64,000 bases of DNA from positions 1,550,001-1,614,000 of the forward strand of contig JAECYW010000002.1 in NCBI GenBank assembly GCA_023014335.1, written 5' to 3'. Position numbers and translations under genes: made by a program. Below the pieces are notes generated by a model. That model was not told where the DNA came from, made no database searches, and saw only the letters and a list, made by a program, of their open reading frames with translations. How positions within the stretch are numbered: position 1 is the first letter of the stretch; the number at the start of each line of letters is the position of its first letter. The DNA is from Galerina marginata. Taxonomy: Eukaryota > Basidiomycota > Agaricomycetes > Agaricales > Galerinaceae. Below are positions 36,699 through 49,533 of this stretch, piece after piece.

Positions 36699-37370
36699 TC
36701 AATCCGTAATAAGCTCAGATACACTCCAATCCTCAAAGCTCCCGTCAGGCAGGTAACGTCGAATGATAAGAGGGATTTTTCGTTGCGACAGCTCTTTAAT
36801 CGCGATTTGAAGGGCGTCTGTTTCACCGTCGAGTGGCACGAGAACTGGTGCGTTCATGCTATATAAAAAATCAGTCACGAGAGAAATAGAAGTTGAGGAT
36901 AAAACGCAGGTGGACCTGATTTGCAGTGCTCTTGTCCCCAGTATTCGTGCCCTTTCGTATTTGGTAAGATATGGTGTCGTTACCCGAACTTTGTTGGGTT
37001 GCCGTTCGCCAGTAATCCCTGCACCAGTATTCGTCTCTTCTGCATTGGCCATCTCTTGATCCCCATCGACGCCATTCGCCTCATGAGAGACCTCGCCGGT
37101 GACTGGTACCCCATCTTCACCTTCCTCTCTTGCCTCGCCTTCCTGCTCATTTGCAAGAAGGTCGTAGGATTCATCCTAACATGAACAAATCCCTCCTAAG
37201 CATGTACAGCCGCCATATGGAAGGAGAAACACACAAATGCGCCGTCATTAAACCTGACAAATGGTTGGTTGGGTTCAAGAAAAGCCTGAGTATGAAAACG
37301 CGCACCCAGGCCCTGTTTCGTAGTCGTAATCATCTCCTCCACGGCCACCATCATAGCCATCGTCAGACAT
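36699..37370 (-). CDS. RPB6: RNA polymerase I/II/III shared subunit ABC23
   Basis: RPB6 is a small subunit common to all three nuclear RNA polymerases and stabilises the clamp. An acidic N-terminus ([23 protein letters not shown] at 37368-37370) leads to [16 protein letters not shown]. The conserved C-terminal core follows: [20 protein letters not shown] and [10 protein letters not shown] across an intron. It ends with [20 protein letters not shown] and [16 protein letters not shown]. The core matches the family closely. The intron between the N-terminal acidic exon and [20 protein letters not shown] is unclear, because its ends leave the frame off by one. The exact N-terminus is therefore uncertain. 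Confidence 0.92.
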
Positions 37371-38563
37371 GCTATAGGGTTCTAAGCGAGATGACCGAAC
37401 AGAATTAAATAGTCCAGTAGGTGAGGCAGTGATCACTATCCACTGGTATCGTTGACCCAAATTGTTTTGGGCACTTGTGTGACGTTATGGATCTGTGACA
37501 ATAATCTCGGCCCGCTTGCCACTCTTCGCTGTGACCGTTGACGTTCGACTTCCAACACCCAACCATTTCTTTTCGCATACTTTCAAGATACTTGTCCGAT
37601 ATACCCAACCAATAAATTGGCTGAAATGGCACCTATTATTTCAAGAATTTCTATACCGATCTGAATCCAGCCGATGGTGAATGCCTCCCAGACTCCATCT
37701 TCTTGCCACCTTCCATTTCGACATTCAGCCAGTTGGGATACATCGCCTATAGTTTTGGCGGTCACAGGGGTGATACTAGAGGTTCTATCGATTTTTCTGT
37801 CGCCTTTTCTATCGACCTGGAGCAAACGCAGCTGATGTCCTCGGAGCGACATAGTAGGGGAGCATTGATGCTTGCACCTGGCGTTGTACGCGAGTTTTTT
37901 CTCGGAGCCGGTTCTTTAGTTGGAAAGAATTTCGTGGTCCTCCTCGGGGAAGCTATGCAGTCTTCAGTCTCCGCCACCTAGCTCCCGCTTGATTTGGACA
38001 GTGATTCCCTTCTACAGAAATGATTCTCGACGCTCACATTCCTTCCTGGAACCATTCGGGCTTGCCGAGCTTTAATTATGGGACCCGCTCCCGAATGCGC
38101 TCATCTTATATACCTTCTTCTGTCAATGATATTGATCAGAGTGATGGTGGGTTGATTGCTCAACCCAGAAGACTATTGACCGACTGGGATTTTATATGAG
38201 TTGTTGCTTGTGTCTCAGCTCATCCCTCTCCAACTACGTATTCACGCAAAAGACTGTTCCAAACACCTGCAGAGATTGTCTGACGGCGCCTGTTCTTTTT
38301 GGAACAGGTACGACGAAGGAGTGACATGACAGCAAACTAAGCAGGTTGATGAGGCAGCTGATGGCGCGATCGTCGACGTCCTCATGCGCAGGCCTCTTCG
38401 GCTGGCGTCGGGGGTCATAAAACGTGGCTGGGGGCGCACAGATATTCTATTTGGACGATTAATTAATTCTGACAAAGAAAGGTGCGCACCATTAATTGAT
38501 TTTCGATGTTTTGCTTATCTGTTGCATAATATATCAATAAGGCCACTATTTTACCCATTCACG
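37371..38563. other. Intergenic region between RPB6 and the RRM gene
   Basis: About 1.2 kb between two divergent genes. Overlapping open frames of 60-90 codons exist on both strands (37583-37981), but none has a recognisable domain or clear splice structure. It should hold both promoters. Confidence 0.4.
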
Positions 38564-41500
38564 ATGTCCCCTGACTCCCTCGTTTCTCCCCCTTGGGGTC
38601 GACAACCTGACACGCTCCCTTTCTCCCCACCTCTTCTAACCCCAGCGCTGAGTATGCACCTCGTTAACACACCGGAAAACAGACAGAAAGAGCGAGACGA
38701 TAAATTGCCCCATGACGCTAGTGTTTTCGTCGGAAGGTTGGACCTACCGACTCTCTCTTCTGCTTCGATTTATTGTATTTTCTTTAGCCTTCCGTCAAAT
38801 ATGGATCAAGGCTGACCTGACTCGGATGCTCATGGACCATCTCTCGGAGCATAATCAAATCAAGAATATCAAAGTTGTTCGGGACTCCAAAGGCGGCTGT
38901 ATGTGCCTTTGTGCAATGCGAGGTCCGACTGATTATCGTTTTGTTCACAAAAAAATAACATATATGCGCTTTAGAATGCAACCTCAGCTACTGCTTTGAT
39001 TCAGACTTTACACTCTAGCGCTCCGAAACCATTTCTGGGCCGTATTTTGCGTTATGAGCCCGCAAGGGCATTTAGATCTTTGTTGATTTCGTACCGGTAT
39101 GTAATTTGTTAGATCTTCTACTCCGTTCTTTGACCGGATGTCTACCCCAGTACACCTACCCAACTCGTTGGGCCTCTTGTTGCCAACCCACCTACCACCA
39201 CTAATGCCGAGATCGAGTTGGACTTGCCAGAAGCCATGAGAATCTGGAAGCATAGATCATCTAGGTGATAGAAGGTGTTCCGTCCATTCCATTGTCTAAA
39301 TTTCCATCCTTTCAGATTTCATAGTATCTTATATAATTCGGAAGCAAAGCAAGCGGAAGAAAATCACGACCGTGCTCTATCTGATGTCCCTTCTCTTGAC
39401 AACATCCTCTTCCTTGACCCCCTCAAATTCGATGAACAGGTGAATAGGTTTTTATTTGAGAGTGTGCCCGTCTTAATTCTCCATTGCAGACATTGCAAAG
39501 AGTAGCATCCTACTTCGGCTCGTTAGAGAAGTTTGCTCAATTGAATCCGACTGTTGACGGTTAGTTCCCTCATTCCTCTTTCTCGTCAACCCATGCTGCA
39601 CACGTTACAGATATAAGCCAGGACAATCAGGGGCCAACTTCGGCACTTAATCCGTACCCAGAGGTGCATCGTGCACCTCGTTCTCTTTCTATGGACACTG
39701 CCTGTTGGGAGGTCAAATGGGAACATAGAGATGATTGTGTCAGCGCTTTGATGGTGAATAAGTTCCAGATCAGATGACATTTAATCTAATACGCTTGTGA
39801 ATCAGACACTCAGAAGAGTACCACATCTTACCGTAACCTGGGCCCATCAACCTGCATCGCTGAGCCAGGCGAATCACCTAAATCATCATCAAGGTACTGG
39901 GCCCTCATATCCCTTCCACACGCACCACCGTCCTCTTCCGTTTCACTCATTCGTCCCAAAAAATTTGCCCATCGTCTCTAAATTCCAGAAATTAGGAGCG
40001 GCGCAGCACGATGCTTCTGTTGAACCTGTAATTGTCCAACGTGCAACTCTTTTCCAAGATCTTTCCGCTAGAACGAGGTGGAACTGAGCGCGAGCTAACT
40101 TGCCGATCATGGGCTGAAGAACCGATTACGGTGGAAGACCATAAATTGTCCCAAGCCCACAAGCAGGAAAAGAATGAACCCGCAGTACTGTCTCAACCGC
40201 CGTGGGCAAGTCAGGAATATCCATACAAAGAATTCGGCACAGAGAAAAGTGACGACAATCCCAATGAGGATCATACAAGGTGCCGTTGTTTTGGGCTTTA
40301 ATAATGGGCGGATATCTGATAGTACAACTACAGGGAAACCAATTTTAACGATTCTCCCGAAGCTGGAGTCCAGGAGCTATATATGCCGCCAACCCCTGCT
40401 TTAGATTCGTTCACTATTACCCCCGTAACGCCAGGATCGCAATTTCCTATCACACCTACAAGTTCTGGGGCCGATCTTCCTCTGAACATGTCGTGCAAAG
40501 GGTCAGATGCAAAGGAACCTCCATCTTCGTTCAAAGGGCCTCGAACAGGTAGAGAAATTGACCCGACCACGCTGTTCGTCGGCGGACTTGAGATGTTCGG
40601 TTCTGGAGCCTGGGATGAGGAAAAAGTCAGGGTCTTTTTCTCGAGATTCGGTGGTTTAGAGAGCGTCAAACTCGTTCGACCTCGTAAGTTTTCGAATACC
40701 AGATCTCAAGACATTTGAACATACCCCATTTCTTTGGCAGTGAATGCGTGTGCGGCTTTTGCGTTTGTAAAATTTGACAATGCCGAGGCACCTGCCCGAG
40801 CTGTTTTTGAAGAGGCGAGTAATGTAATTCTCTTGACGTCGATTTTTTCTCTGACTTGGATACATTTAGTCTAGCACAACCGCGTCTACGAAGGACGCGC
40901 CATGCGAGTGCAACTTCGAGATTGCAACCCGCCAAGAAATAATTGGAAATTCATGAGAGGGCGTGGACGACCCCACCAGCATCATTTTGGCGTTCCGAGG
41001 CGACTCAGCTACAGGCCATCCTTTGCTGGACAAGAACGTGGCTCTTTCCACACGAATGGCGCGGACAACACCTCTTTCCAAAATCTCAACGCACCTTTAG
41101 AAATTCAGCTATCCTCCCTCGCTGATGCCCTTCCGGCCGGCGATAGAACCTCAAAGCGTGACATTCCGTCAGCGTTAGGGCCTACAGGCCCATCTTCTTT
41201 GTCGTTGGATAATGCCTCAGCTTCCGGGAATGTGCCATCGATGGATAAATATCGCGAATGGTACGACGACCCCGAATCACCTGCACGCACACCTGAACCC
41301 TCGTCTTTGGGATCATCGGCTTCGACTGCGGGGATCCCGTTCTCGTCACCATACGCATATGCAATGCCGAATGGGCCATACCTTCCACCGCCGCCTTGGA
41401 TGCACCCCTATTCGCCTCACGGGCCCTATCAAATGCCTTACTATCCAGGATATCCTGTCTATGCCCCAACGGCTCCCCAGCAACCCCAGCAGGCACTAAC

Positions 41501-42210
41501 CACACCCCCTGGCTCTGATGTAGGCGGCCCTACCGCACCAGCGCAACACAACTGGCCGCATATGGGCATCTATACGGTACGGTCTTTCCTACCTAAGTTT
41601 CCTGTCATGACTTACATGTTTTCGAAGTCGTATATTCCTTATCCTGCTGCTGCTTCTCGAACACAGACAGTTGAACAAGGCCAAGCACCACAGCCTCATA
41701 TGACCCCTCAAGCCCCTGTGGTACCGACCGGGTTCATTCAAAACGAACAGGGAACTTTAATTGCTGTTTACCAACCTGATGTTCTTGATCAATATCTTTC
41801 CGGCTCGGGACCACCCCCGACATCCATGGCTCAATATTCTAGCTCGGCCCAACAACGGTGGGACTATATCCCACCTCAAGCCTACGAACCTGGTAACACT
41901 TCGCATACTACTCCTGCCCAAAATCGAATGAAAACTACCGGATTTTCTGCGTCTCCTTCACAGCAAATGTCGGCACCGCAACGCAGGGATGGAGTCCAAT
42001 GCCACTGCTCCTCTCTATCACCGCCAGGGTGGTGGTAGGCGTGAAACGCAGCATGCCTATAGTCCCGTCCGTCAGCACACCCACCCACGATCTTTTCACA
42101 ATGGACGACCCACTCGTGCCTACCCTGCACATATTCATGCGGACCCGGGATACCCTATAGGACAGTCTGCGAATCCCGGTGACTGGAATAGATGGAATAG
42201 CGTCCGGTGA
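38564..42210 (+). CDS. RNA-binding protein with several RRM domains (frame breaks present)
   Basis: The start MSPDSLVSPPWGRQPDTLPF leads to a first RRM: DASVFVGR (RNP2) and, after small corrections, KGGVCAFVQCE (RNP1), then FLGRILRYEPARAFRSLLIS. A middle region (ALSDVPSLDNILFLDPLKFD, CWEVKWEHRDDCVSALM, HLTVTWAHQP) looks like a second, divergent RRM. The clearest RRM lies further on: DPTTLFVGGLEMFGSGAWDE, then AFAFVKFDNAEAPARAVFEE and GRAMRVQLRD. The C-terminal third is Pro/Gln/Tyr-rich (PYAYAMPNGPYLPPPPWMHP). Layout resembles fission yeast multi-RRM meiotic/mRNA-export proteins, but orthology is not shown. Extra bases are likely at 38810, 38897, somewhere in 40032-40080, and 41991. Confidence 0.75.
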
Positions 42211-42760
42211 AATTTCTTTCTTTATTTTGACCATTTCACCATTTCAGTAACTACAAAAACATGCTCTCTATTTATTTTGATAACATTTTTCTTTTTCTTT
42301 TCGCAGGTTACAGTGCCAGCGGTAATTCCTGTGTTTTAAAACTTCTAAAACCATGTTTTCAAATTTCCCTCCATGTATTATCAAGGACTATTAGCACGGC
42401 TCGTTGCATAGTAAAAGCGCCTACCTCGTTTTACATCACTCGGGTACCGCACAAAGAAAGGCTTGCTGAAATCAGTTCCGTCCCAGAGAAATGTGAAATG
42501 TTTCGTATTATGTGCGGTCTGACACAGTGACACAATCTCTACCGTCCCTCGTTGGTCTGTCTTCGAAGACTTTTAAACCCGTCAATCTGGTTTACTTAGC
42601 TACGTATGCCATCTTGTTTGCGGACTCAGAGTAAAGGTTTGAAGATCATTAGGCTTTCCGTGTCTTGTCATACGAGTTGGTGGTGTTTTGCTCTTCCGCG
42701 TGAAGAGTCGAGCCTGTGGAGCGGCCCGAAAGCCTCCTTGGACTTGCTCACTCAGTGACC
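42211..42760. other. Intergenic region
   Basis: About 550 bases between the RRM gene and the phosducin-like gene, both on the plus strand. It should hold the terminator of the first and promoter of the second. No further gene is recognised. Confidence 0.4.
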
Positions 42761-43741
42761 ATGGCTGTCAACCCGAACGAAGACACAGAATTGTGAGCTC
42801 TTCATACGGCCCATCTATGTTACAACTGTCCAGATAACGATGTAGCAACGACGCTCTTCGGAAGCATGGAATCCTTCCTCCTAAGGAATCAACCCCTCCA
42901 TCACCATCTCCACCACCTTCACCCACATTGGACGATGTGCTGAATGAATTCACGACGAAAGAGCTTTTGGAACTTGGGGAAGATGCACCGGACGACGAAA
43001 CGGAACGCCTTATTGCTCTCCATAGGCACCGAAGACTAGCAGAGGCGAGGAGAGACCAATCACGAGCGCGCTTCGGAGAAGTGCATCCTATCGGGAGGGA
43101 CGACTACACACGCGAAGGTCACGGAAGCTAGCAAGATCGATGAAGCCGACGACGACAACGAAAAGGGTACAGGGGTTGTGTGTTTTCTGTATAAAGATGG
43201 GTATGTTAATGTTATAGTTCGCCATGTTTCACTACTTATCCGAGTGAGATAGCCTGCCAAGAAGTGATCGAGCTTTCCAGCATATCCGTACACTGGCGAA
43301 ACGTTACCCACGTACTAAATTCGTCTCCATCGTCGGTGATAAATGCATCCCCAACCTTCCGGACTCTCGAGTACCGATGTTCATCGTCTACAGAAAGGGT
43401 GACATCCGGCAACAAGTCGTTGCATGGGGAGCTGACCGAGATCGTCGTTTAGAAGGTGCGTGCATTAGTACCAGCCGGTTCGGTACGATCATTGAATTCG
43501 GACTTGAAACACAGAACTTGAAGCCATTTTGCTGGTAACTGGTGCTCTCGATCTTCCTGACCGTCCTGGCCCGTCTAAAATGAAGGAAGACGTCGAAGAT
43601 GACCTTGAGGATGAAGATGACGATCCATCGTCCAAGATGCGATCAGCTGCGACATCGACAAACGCCCATCGCCAGAGGAATATCAGGTCATCGCAAAAGA
43701 AAGGCAATGACTCTGACTCTGATTTTGAATTCGATATGTGA
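42761..43741 (+). CDS. Phosducin-like protein, PLP2/VIAF type
   Basis: Proteins of this group have a thioredoxin fold and help the CCT chaperonin fold actin and tubulin. Exon 1 (MAVNPNEDTEF) joins NDALRKHGILPPKESTPPSP. Then come DDVLNEFTTKELLELGEDAP and ARFGEVHPIGRDDYTREV. The thioredoxin-like part reads GTGVVCFLYKDG, DRAFQHIRTLAKRYPRTKFV and VGDKCIPNLPDSRVPMFIVY with RKGDIRQQVVAWGADR. The C-terminus is acidic and ends SDSDFEFDM. An extra G at 43117-43118 breaks the frame inside REVTEASKIDEADDDNEKGT. Other joins splice cleanly, including an acceptor just before 43276. The length of about 230 residues fits the family. Confidence 0.88.
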
Positions 43742-44910
43742 CAATTCGTGGAACAAAGCAATCTACTTTCAATCTTTGTGTCACTTCCATAAAATCCATT
43801 AACGACTCGACTTTCCTTGCTAGAAAGCTTAACTACGGCGAGCATTGATGCTCAATGGAAAATATCTGTTGAGGGTTACAAAGGTCGACCCAAACATGAA
43901 CCATGTGCGGGGTTCATCAACGTGAAGATCCAAAAAGGGACCTCCAAGTTTTAGGAGTCCCTCTTTCAAGAAGAAGCCTCGTTAGCCTCATAATGGCACT
44001 TCAAATCACGAGACGTGCGGTAACCTATCCAACCCCGTACACCGCAGATACTTTACATATGACAAAGTCAGAACGATGTAGGAGATGAGAAAAGCAAGGA
44101 GTAGTACCTTCACAATTCAGAAAGTCAAATTTGCGTGGTTCATAAATGGTACCATCATCACAGGACTTGTCGCATTCGCATTGCCACAGCCTCAGGCCCA
44201 CAGGCTTCAATAAAATGTCATCAGCCTGGTTGCAGAAATACAATTCAAAATAGTTTTAGAGGGTGTACCCAAATCATAAGTGAAGTTGCGAGGCCATAGC
44301 CCACCCTTCCTCGGGGAGCAGGGGTCCCTTACGCACAGGCTCGTAGGCCATAGATATTTAGTGCTAACTTTAATTTTACCTTGGGAGGGAGCCTGCGTCA
44401 CATAGAATTTGGCCGAAACTAGATAATGTTAATGGAATGACCAGGAGATCAATGTCCTCTTCGAACATTGACCGTTGACTTCTTCAGTAGGTTTCTGGCG
44501 AAGTGTCCACAACGATAAATAATGTCAAAGCTGATCGATCGATCGGAAGTTGTTTAATGATCGGCCTTCCAACTATAATGTCACCCTTGTATAAACGCTA
44601 GGAAATCGTGTGCAGTCGCGTTACAATTAGACGAATGGATGTATGGTAATAATGTACAAATGAATGAATGCATATGGTGTATCTCATGATGATGGTATCT
44701 AGAAGGTCCTTGGGAGTGAAAGGAAACAAAGGCATATGGTTTTTGCGCGTCTCTGGAGGTCTGATCAGTGTAGGAAAACGTGTTGATGAGGGGGATCAAC
44801 ATACCGCATATGTTGAAGATCATCTGGAAGGCATCAAGATCATGATGGATGAAAGGTATTGATACAAATAGAGAAACAAACAAAGGGATAGGAAAACAAA
44901 AAGCGAGGAT
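43742..44910. other. Gene-poor intergenic region
   Basis: About 1.2 kb between converging genes. Only short open frames are present and none has a recognisable domain. A tandem GATC run sits near 44536. No transposon ends or RNA gene were seen. Confidence 0.4.
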
Positions 44911-46598
44911 TTATCGCTTGTTTCCAGCAATCCAAGAAAGTTGTACACTGCCGACGCCAGGCGATAGTTACTTTGGCTCGTACACGGCAAACCTGCGTTG
45001 ATTTGAACGGCTGACGAGAAGGAATGAAACTAAAAAATATCTTACCGTATCAGCCACTTCTGGGTCACGAAAATCAATTTGGAGGTCTCCATTCGGCATT
45101 CTTGTGATCTGCCGCACATCGCCAAAGCTCTGTAAGGAATGAATGAGCGGTCATCAAAAGGTGTTCCATAAGGACGGTCGTACCTCACACCACCGTTTAA
45201 TACCTTCGAACTTGCGGACTTCGGTAACACCAACCCCGCTGATAATCAATTTCTTCTTTTTCCTATGCGTCCTTGAATTCAGTGAAGAGAATTTAACACG
45301 AGGCAGAGTTCCGCTGGCTGGGATCGGAGATCGAATTGATTCGTGTTTGTTAAATCGATATGTCGGTGGAGGGTCAAGATCATCTTCGTCGTCGACATTG
45401 TCCAACATTGATCCCGTCTTCGGTGCAAATGCGATGCGTTGTGAAGACTTCATATGATCTGTCACAACTGATGACCCATCCTGGATAATTCCACCTGTTT
45501 GAGGACTTGACAGGCGAACGGAAGAAGTCGATGCAACAGAAATTCTAGATAACGTTGTCGGTGACTTATTGCCACGCAAGCGTATAGAATCGAAGAGGGA
45601 GAGTTTCGATGGCGTCGGGGGAATATTGCTATCAACTGTAGTAGTGGTCCGAGAAGTATTCCAGGAGGTGTATGTTTCACCAGATGAGATGCTGGGGCGT
45701 GATCGCGCATGTGATGGCGTGTATTGAGCTTCTGATGTTCCTACCGACAACTGGGAAGCAGATGACTGGTGAAAATGGCCTAAAACGCTAGGTCGCCATT
45801 TAGAAGAAGTAGAGGAAGGGTGGATTTTGGTCGGAGGATGTGATGCGCTCAAGGCGAGGGTGGACAGACTTGATGATCGAGTGTGCTGTTGCGGGGTTAT
45901 TACATCTGATGAAGATGGGCCGGTGCTCGAGCGTGGGGTGCGCGGAAAGAAAGACAGTCGGGCCATGGCACGAGAGGCAGCCTCCATATTGGGGGATGAT
46001 GGGCTGGAGGGGGAATTTGAGCGGAAAGTAAGGTTGAGGTTCCGGAATGAAGGTGTAATGGAATTTCGAGAGGATTTATGAGTACGGGGAGCGGTAGGTG
46101 TCCCAGGTACCTAGAATTATGCATGCTGAATTTGGGTTGGAATGATGAACGTAAGTGGAAACATACCTGCTGTAATGGGTCTCGGGGGGTCGTGTCGTCT
46201 GGAATGTCGTCGTCATTGACAAGGTCATAACTGATTATAGATTCCGTGTCTTCGTCGTTAGTCCTGGCTGCCTCAGAAGATACACGAGGCAAATCGGGAT
46301 ATGCAAGATATGGGTTGCTCGAAGACGCGAACAAGCTTGGACTCGAAAAATAGGCTGTTGGCGTGGGCAACGCGTCTGCAGAAGAGCAGTCTGATGGTTG
46401 GGCCTGCTGTTCAGAAATCCACTTGTCCAGCATGCTCGACCGCTTGTGCTTTATGGTCTTGACCTCCTGCACATACGGTCGCACATTGAAAGGGTCTTCG
46501 TCTGGAGTAGTATAGGGTGTATCAGCGACCGAACCTTGCTGGGCGAGCATTTTCTTTCGCGATTGGTAGTGCAAGTGCTTAGCGTTTAGGTAGTACAA
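44911..46598 (-). CDS. Uncharacterised protein, disordered with RRM-like C-terminus
   Basis: The N-terminal exon reads YLNAKHLHYQSRKKMLAQQG, then EVKTIKHKRSSMLDKWISEQ and acidic sequence (SYDLVNDDDIPDDTTP). A long Ser/Thr/Pro-rich stretch follows (RSSSLSTLALSASHPPTKIH). The ordered tail begins KKLIISGVGVTEVRKFEGIK, then RWCESFGDVRQITRMPNGDL and QIDFRDPEVADT. The last exon, after one base is ignored near 44960, reads VCRVRAKVTIAGVGSVQLSW and ends IAGNKR with TAA at 44911-44913. The alternation of short strands and helices in the tail looks like a non-canonical RRM. Start could be 46598 or 46550. No family name is offered. Confidence 0.6.
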
Positions 46599-46899
46599 AC
46601 GCCTGCTCGATTTGGAATATTATGCGTTCAGGGAGGCGTGGTGGCAGCGTCAGATGGTCATGAAAGTTACAAGAAAGAGAAAAAATGGATATGAAAGCGA
46701 GACGCAGGGGAATTTGGAGGAGGGACGCTACGAGGAGGACATGAGGGATAGAAGAAGAAGAGCTGAGGGCCCCAAGTCGCGTCGTGTTCGGATGTCAACA
46801 GACTACCTTCTAAATCGGGGTTCAACCAACTGCAACGAGGCTTCCCATTTCTGTCTATGTCAAGGTCATTTACACACGTTCCGATAAAGATACATCATG

Positions 46900-47872
46900 T
46901 TACTCTACTGCTTCCAGGATACCTTTCAGAATATCCTTGAATAATTTTGCGGAGGGTGTCTTGGTGTATCGTCGAAGTAACGGAAATTCCGAATTCCCTT
47001 CGCCGTCTTGTTCCATATCTCCTTCATTTACCGTGACACCGCCGTCCAGGACTGACACGAGCTCGGTATCAACCGGCAAAGATCCAAGGAATCGCAGGCT
47101 TTCTTTCCGTGCCATCTCGGAGCCGCCACCAGTAGAGAAGACATTACTAACTTCCCCGCAACACGGGCAAGCGTATCCACTCATGTTCTCGATCAATCCA
47201 AGAACAGGCAGATTCACGGCACGAGTGAATGAAAGGCATTTCATCGCGTCCATGAGGGCGACAGCTTGAGGTGTTGTCACGATGACAGCCGACAGACGTG
47301 AATGAACACCAGCGAGGTGTTCCATTAGAGACAGATGCTCGTCCGATGTCCCTGCAAAAGTGCAGTCAGTAAGAAAAGAGGATTCTTTTGACGTTCTCGA
47401 AGAGCGAACCTGGAGGCGTGTCGATGACTAGGTAATCAAGGTCTCCCCATCGTACATCGCTAAGAAATTGTCTTATCATCCCGTTCTTTTTGGGCCCTCT
47501 CCAAACCACTGAGTCGCCTTTGTTTTTGAGGAGAAATCCAACGCTCATGCACGCCAATCTAGCGCTGAGGCCATCGACATATACAGGGACCCAGCCAGCG
47601 CTACTTTGATGTACGCCCTTGTCATCCACTCCGAACATGCGAGGAATCGAAGGTCCTGTAAGATCGACGTCGAGAAGCCCGACTTTGGCATTTGGGGAAG
47701 AATGGAAAAGGTTCAGGGCCAGCTGAGTTGAGACCGATGATTTGCCTACTCCACCCTTACCAGCGAGAACAAGGATGATGTGTTTGACATTCTGCAGACG
47801 TCGTGTCACCGCAGTCTCCTGTAATGCCATCGTTGAGGGGCGAGGAACATGAGAGGGAAGGGCTTTATGCAA
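46900..47872 (-). CDS. CFD1: Cytosolic iron-sulfur scaffold ATPase CFD1 (NUBP2 type)
   Basis: CFD1 pairs with NBP35 as the scaffold on which cytosolic [4Fe-4S] clusters are built. The P-loop reads [20 protein letters not shown] (deviant Walker A). It continues [40 protein letters not shown] and [14 protein letters not shown]. After one intron come [40 protein letters not shown] (the shared cluster-binding CxxC is here CPCC) and [18 protein letters not shown]. There is no N-terminal four-cysteine motif, which separates it from NBP35. The start may be 47872 or, more likely by family length, 47830 ([17 protein letters not shown]). The stop is at 46900. Confidence 0.92.
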
Positions 47873-48069
47873 ATGGACCTCGGAAAAGAATCTGAAGCCC
47901 AGATTGCTAATATGACCTCATTTGTCATCCTTTCCTGTCAATTGCTTTTGCTCAAGCTCACTTGCAATTATAGAATACACGGCTAAAGATTAATGTTACA
48001 AGGCGCACGTTTCGAGAGTAATAACAGAATAAAGAGATCAAGTATCTTTCGAATTCATGATATATATTG

Positions 48070-49481
48070 TCAAACTTTGAAGAGCTCCGGTTTCAAATGC
48101 TTTGTAGTTGATACGTTAGTGCTGCCATCAGGACTTGAGTCAAGAAGTGCACGAACCACTTTGCAAAGACGGGCGGCGAGTCCCGCGAGTTGAATAAGTG
48201 TACCCACTCCCTCTAAGATCCTCATATGCGTAAATCCGATTTCCTGGCACATGTCATTTTATTTCACAAGCAATAGCAAGGGGAATAAAATACCTTGATA
48301 TATTCAAGCTTAGTGTATTCTGGCATTCTACGAGGACATAAGTGAAAACTAGACCATGGATTCTTCAAGAAACTCACTCATCAAACGTCTTGACCACACG
48401 GAATATTGTGACGACGATATCAACAGCACTATAGCCTTGCGTCCATAAATCATTCAATTTTTCCACTGCGGTGTCGACGTCGCCTTTGAGGCATGCACGA
48501 ATGGTGGCTTGAATGATAATTGGGTGGGGTTGATCGCAGACCTTGAAGACATTGTCACCAGAAACGAAGCCAAACCCAGAGTGTGTGGATTGCAGGTTAT
48601 TGATGGCCTGTCGCATATCACCCTCCGACGTAAAAATGAGTGCAGTAAGCCCGTCATCATTGTATTCCACCTGAATAGCGGTCAATGAGCTATAGTAGCT
48701 GCATCTGGAAACAGAAACAAATCAAACTTTTTCCAACTCGCAAATTTCCAACAACCGTTTCAGGATTTCTTGATCTTTTAGTTTGGCATAGCGGAGAATA
48801 GCACAGCGACTTTGGATTGGCTCGATAATTTTGTTGCTCATATTACACGCGAGGCAAAAACGTGTTGTATTAGAGAAGATTTCCATGGTGCGTCGCAATG
48901 CCTGCTGGGCACCTGGTGTCATGCTAAAAGGCATAAATAATATGCTCGAAAAAAAGGAGTAAGATCATACCTGTCGGCTTCATCCAAAATGATAATTTTG
49001 TGACGACCAGGAGGGAGGGTCACCTTCTTTTGAGCGAAGGCCTTGATTTTATTCCGTACCACGTCTATTCCACTATTGGAGATGAGGACAAAGAAACAGG
49101 GTAAACTCGATGACGTACCGCTCGTCCGACGCGTTCAATTCCAGAACTCCCTCCTTATATGCATCTCCAAGCAGTTGATGTGCCAAACAGTGGATACTTG
49201 TGGTTTTCCCAATACCTGGCATCCCCTACTTTCTTGTGAGCCATGCTTGTGAGTTTAGATGCGGAGATGCAGATTCACTGAGATAATAATATGAGGGCAA
49301 TTTCCGTCTCGTGCAATGACTTTCAGACGTTCGATGGTGTCCTGGTTGCCCACAACGTCGTCGAGCACATGTGGTCGGTATTTCTCGACCCTATTGATAC
49401 AAAATCACGAAAGTTTCAAAGTAGCCAGTTGGTCAAAACGTACCAGGGAAGTTCATAGGGTATTTCCGCTGCTTTATTCAT
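48070..49481 (-). CDS. RFC2: Replication factor C small subunit (yeast Rfc4 / human RFC2 type)
   Basis: This is a clamp-loader AAA+ ATPase that places PCNA on DNA. Exon 1 reads [13 protein letters not shown] (ATG at 49479-49481), the usual opening before VEKYRP. Further exons give [20 protein letters not shown] (Walker A), [32 protein letters not shown] (Walker B) and [20 protein letters not shown]. Then come [20 protein letters not shown] (SRC arginine finger), [20 protein letters not shown] with [11 protein letters not shown], and the C-terminal [20 protein letters not shown]. Six or so introns are present and all frames agree. The start codon is only 52 bases from the divergent SerRS gene. 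The name follows the human subunit; the yeast orthologue is called RFC4. Confidence 0.92.
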
Positions 49482-49533
49482 GGTTGTTGCGGAGGCTTGT
49501 GGCAAGAGCGGAACGACAACGTGACGGTGGGCG

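Noticed and set aside
37583..37981. Possible small gene on either strand
   Set aside because: Overlapping open frames on both strands, no domain, no clear splice structure and no good start context.
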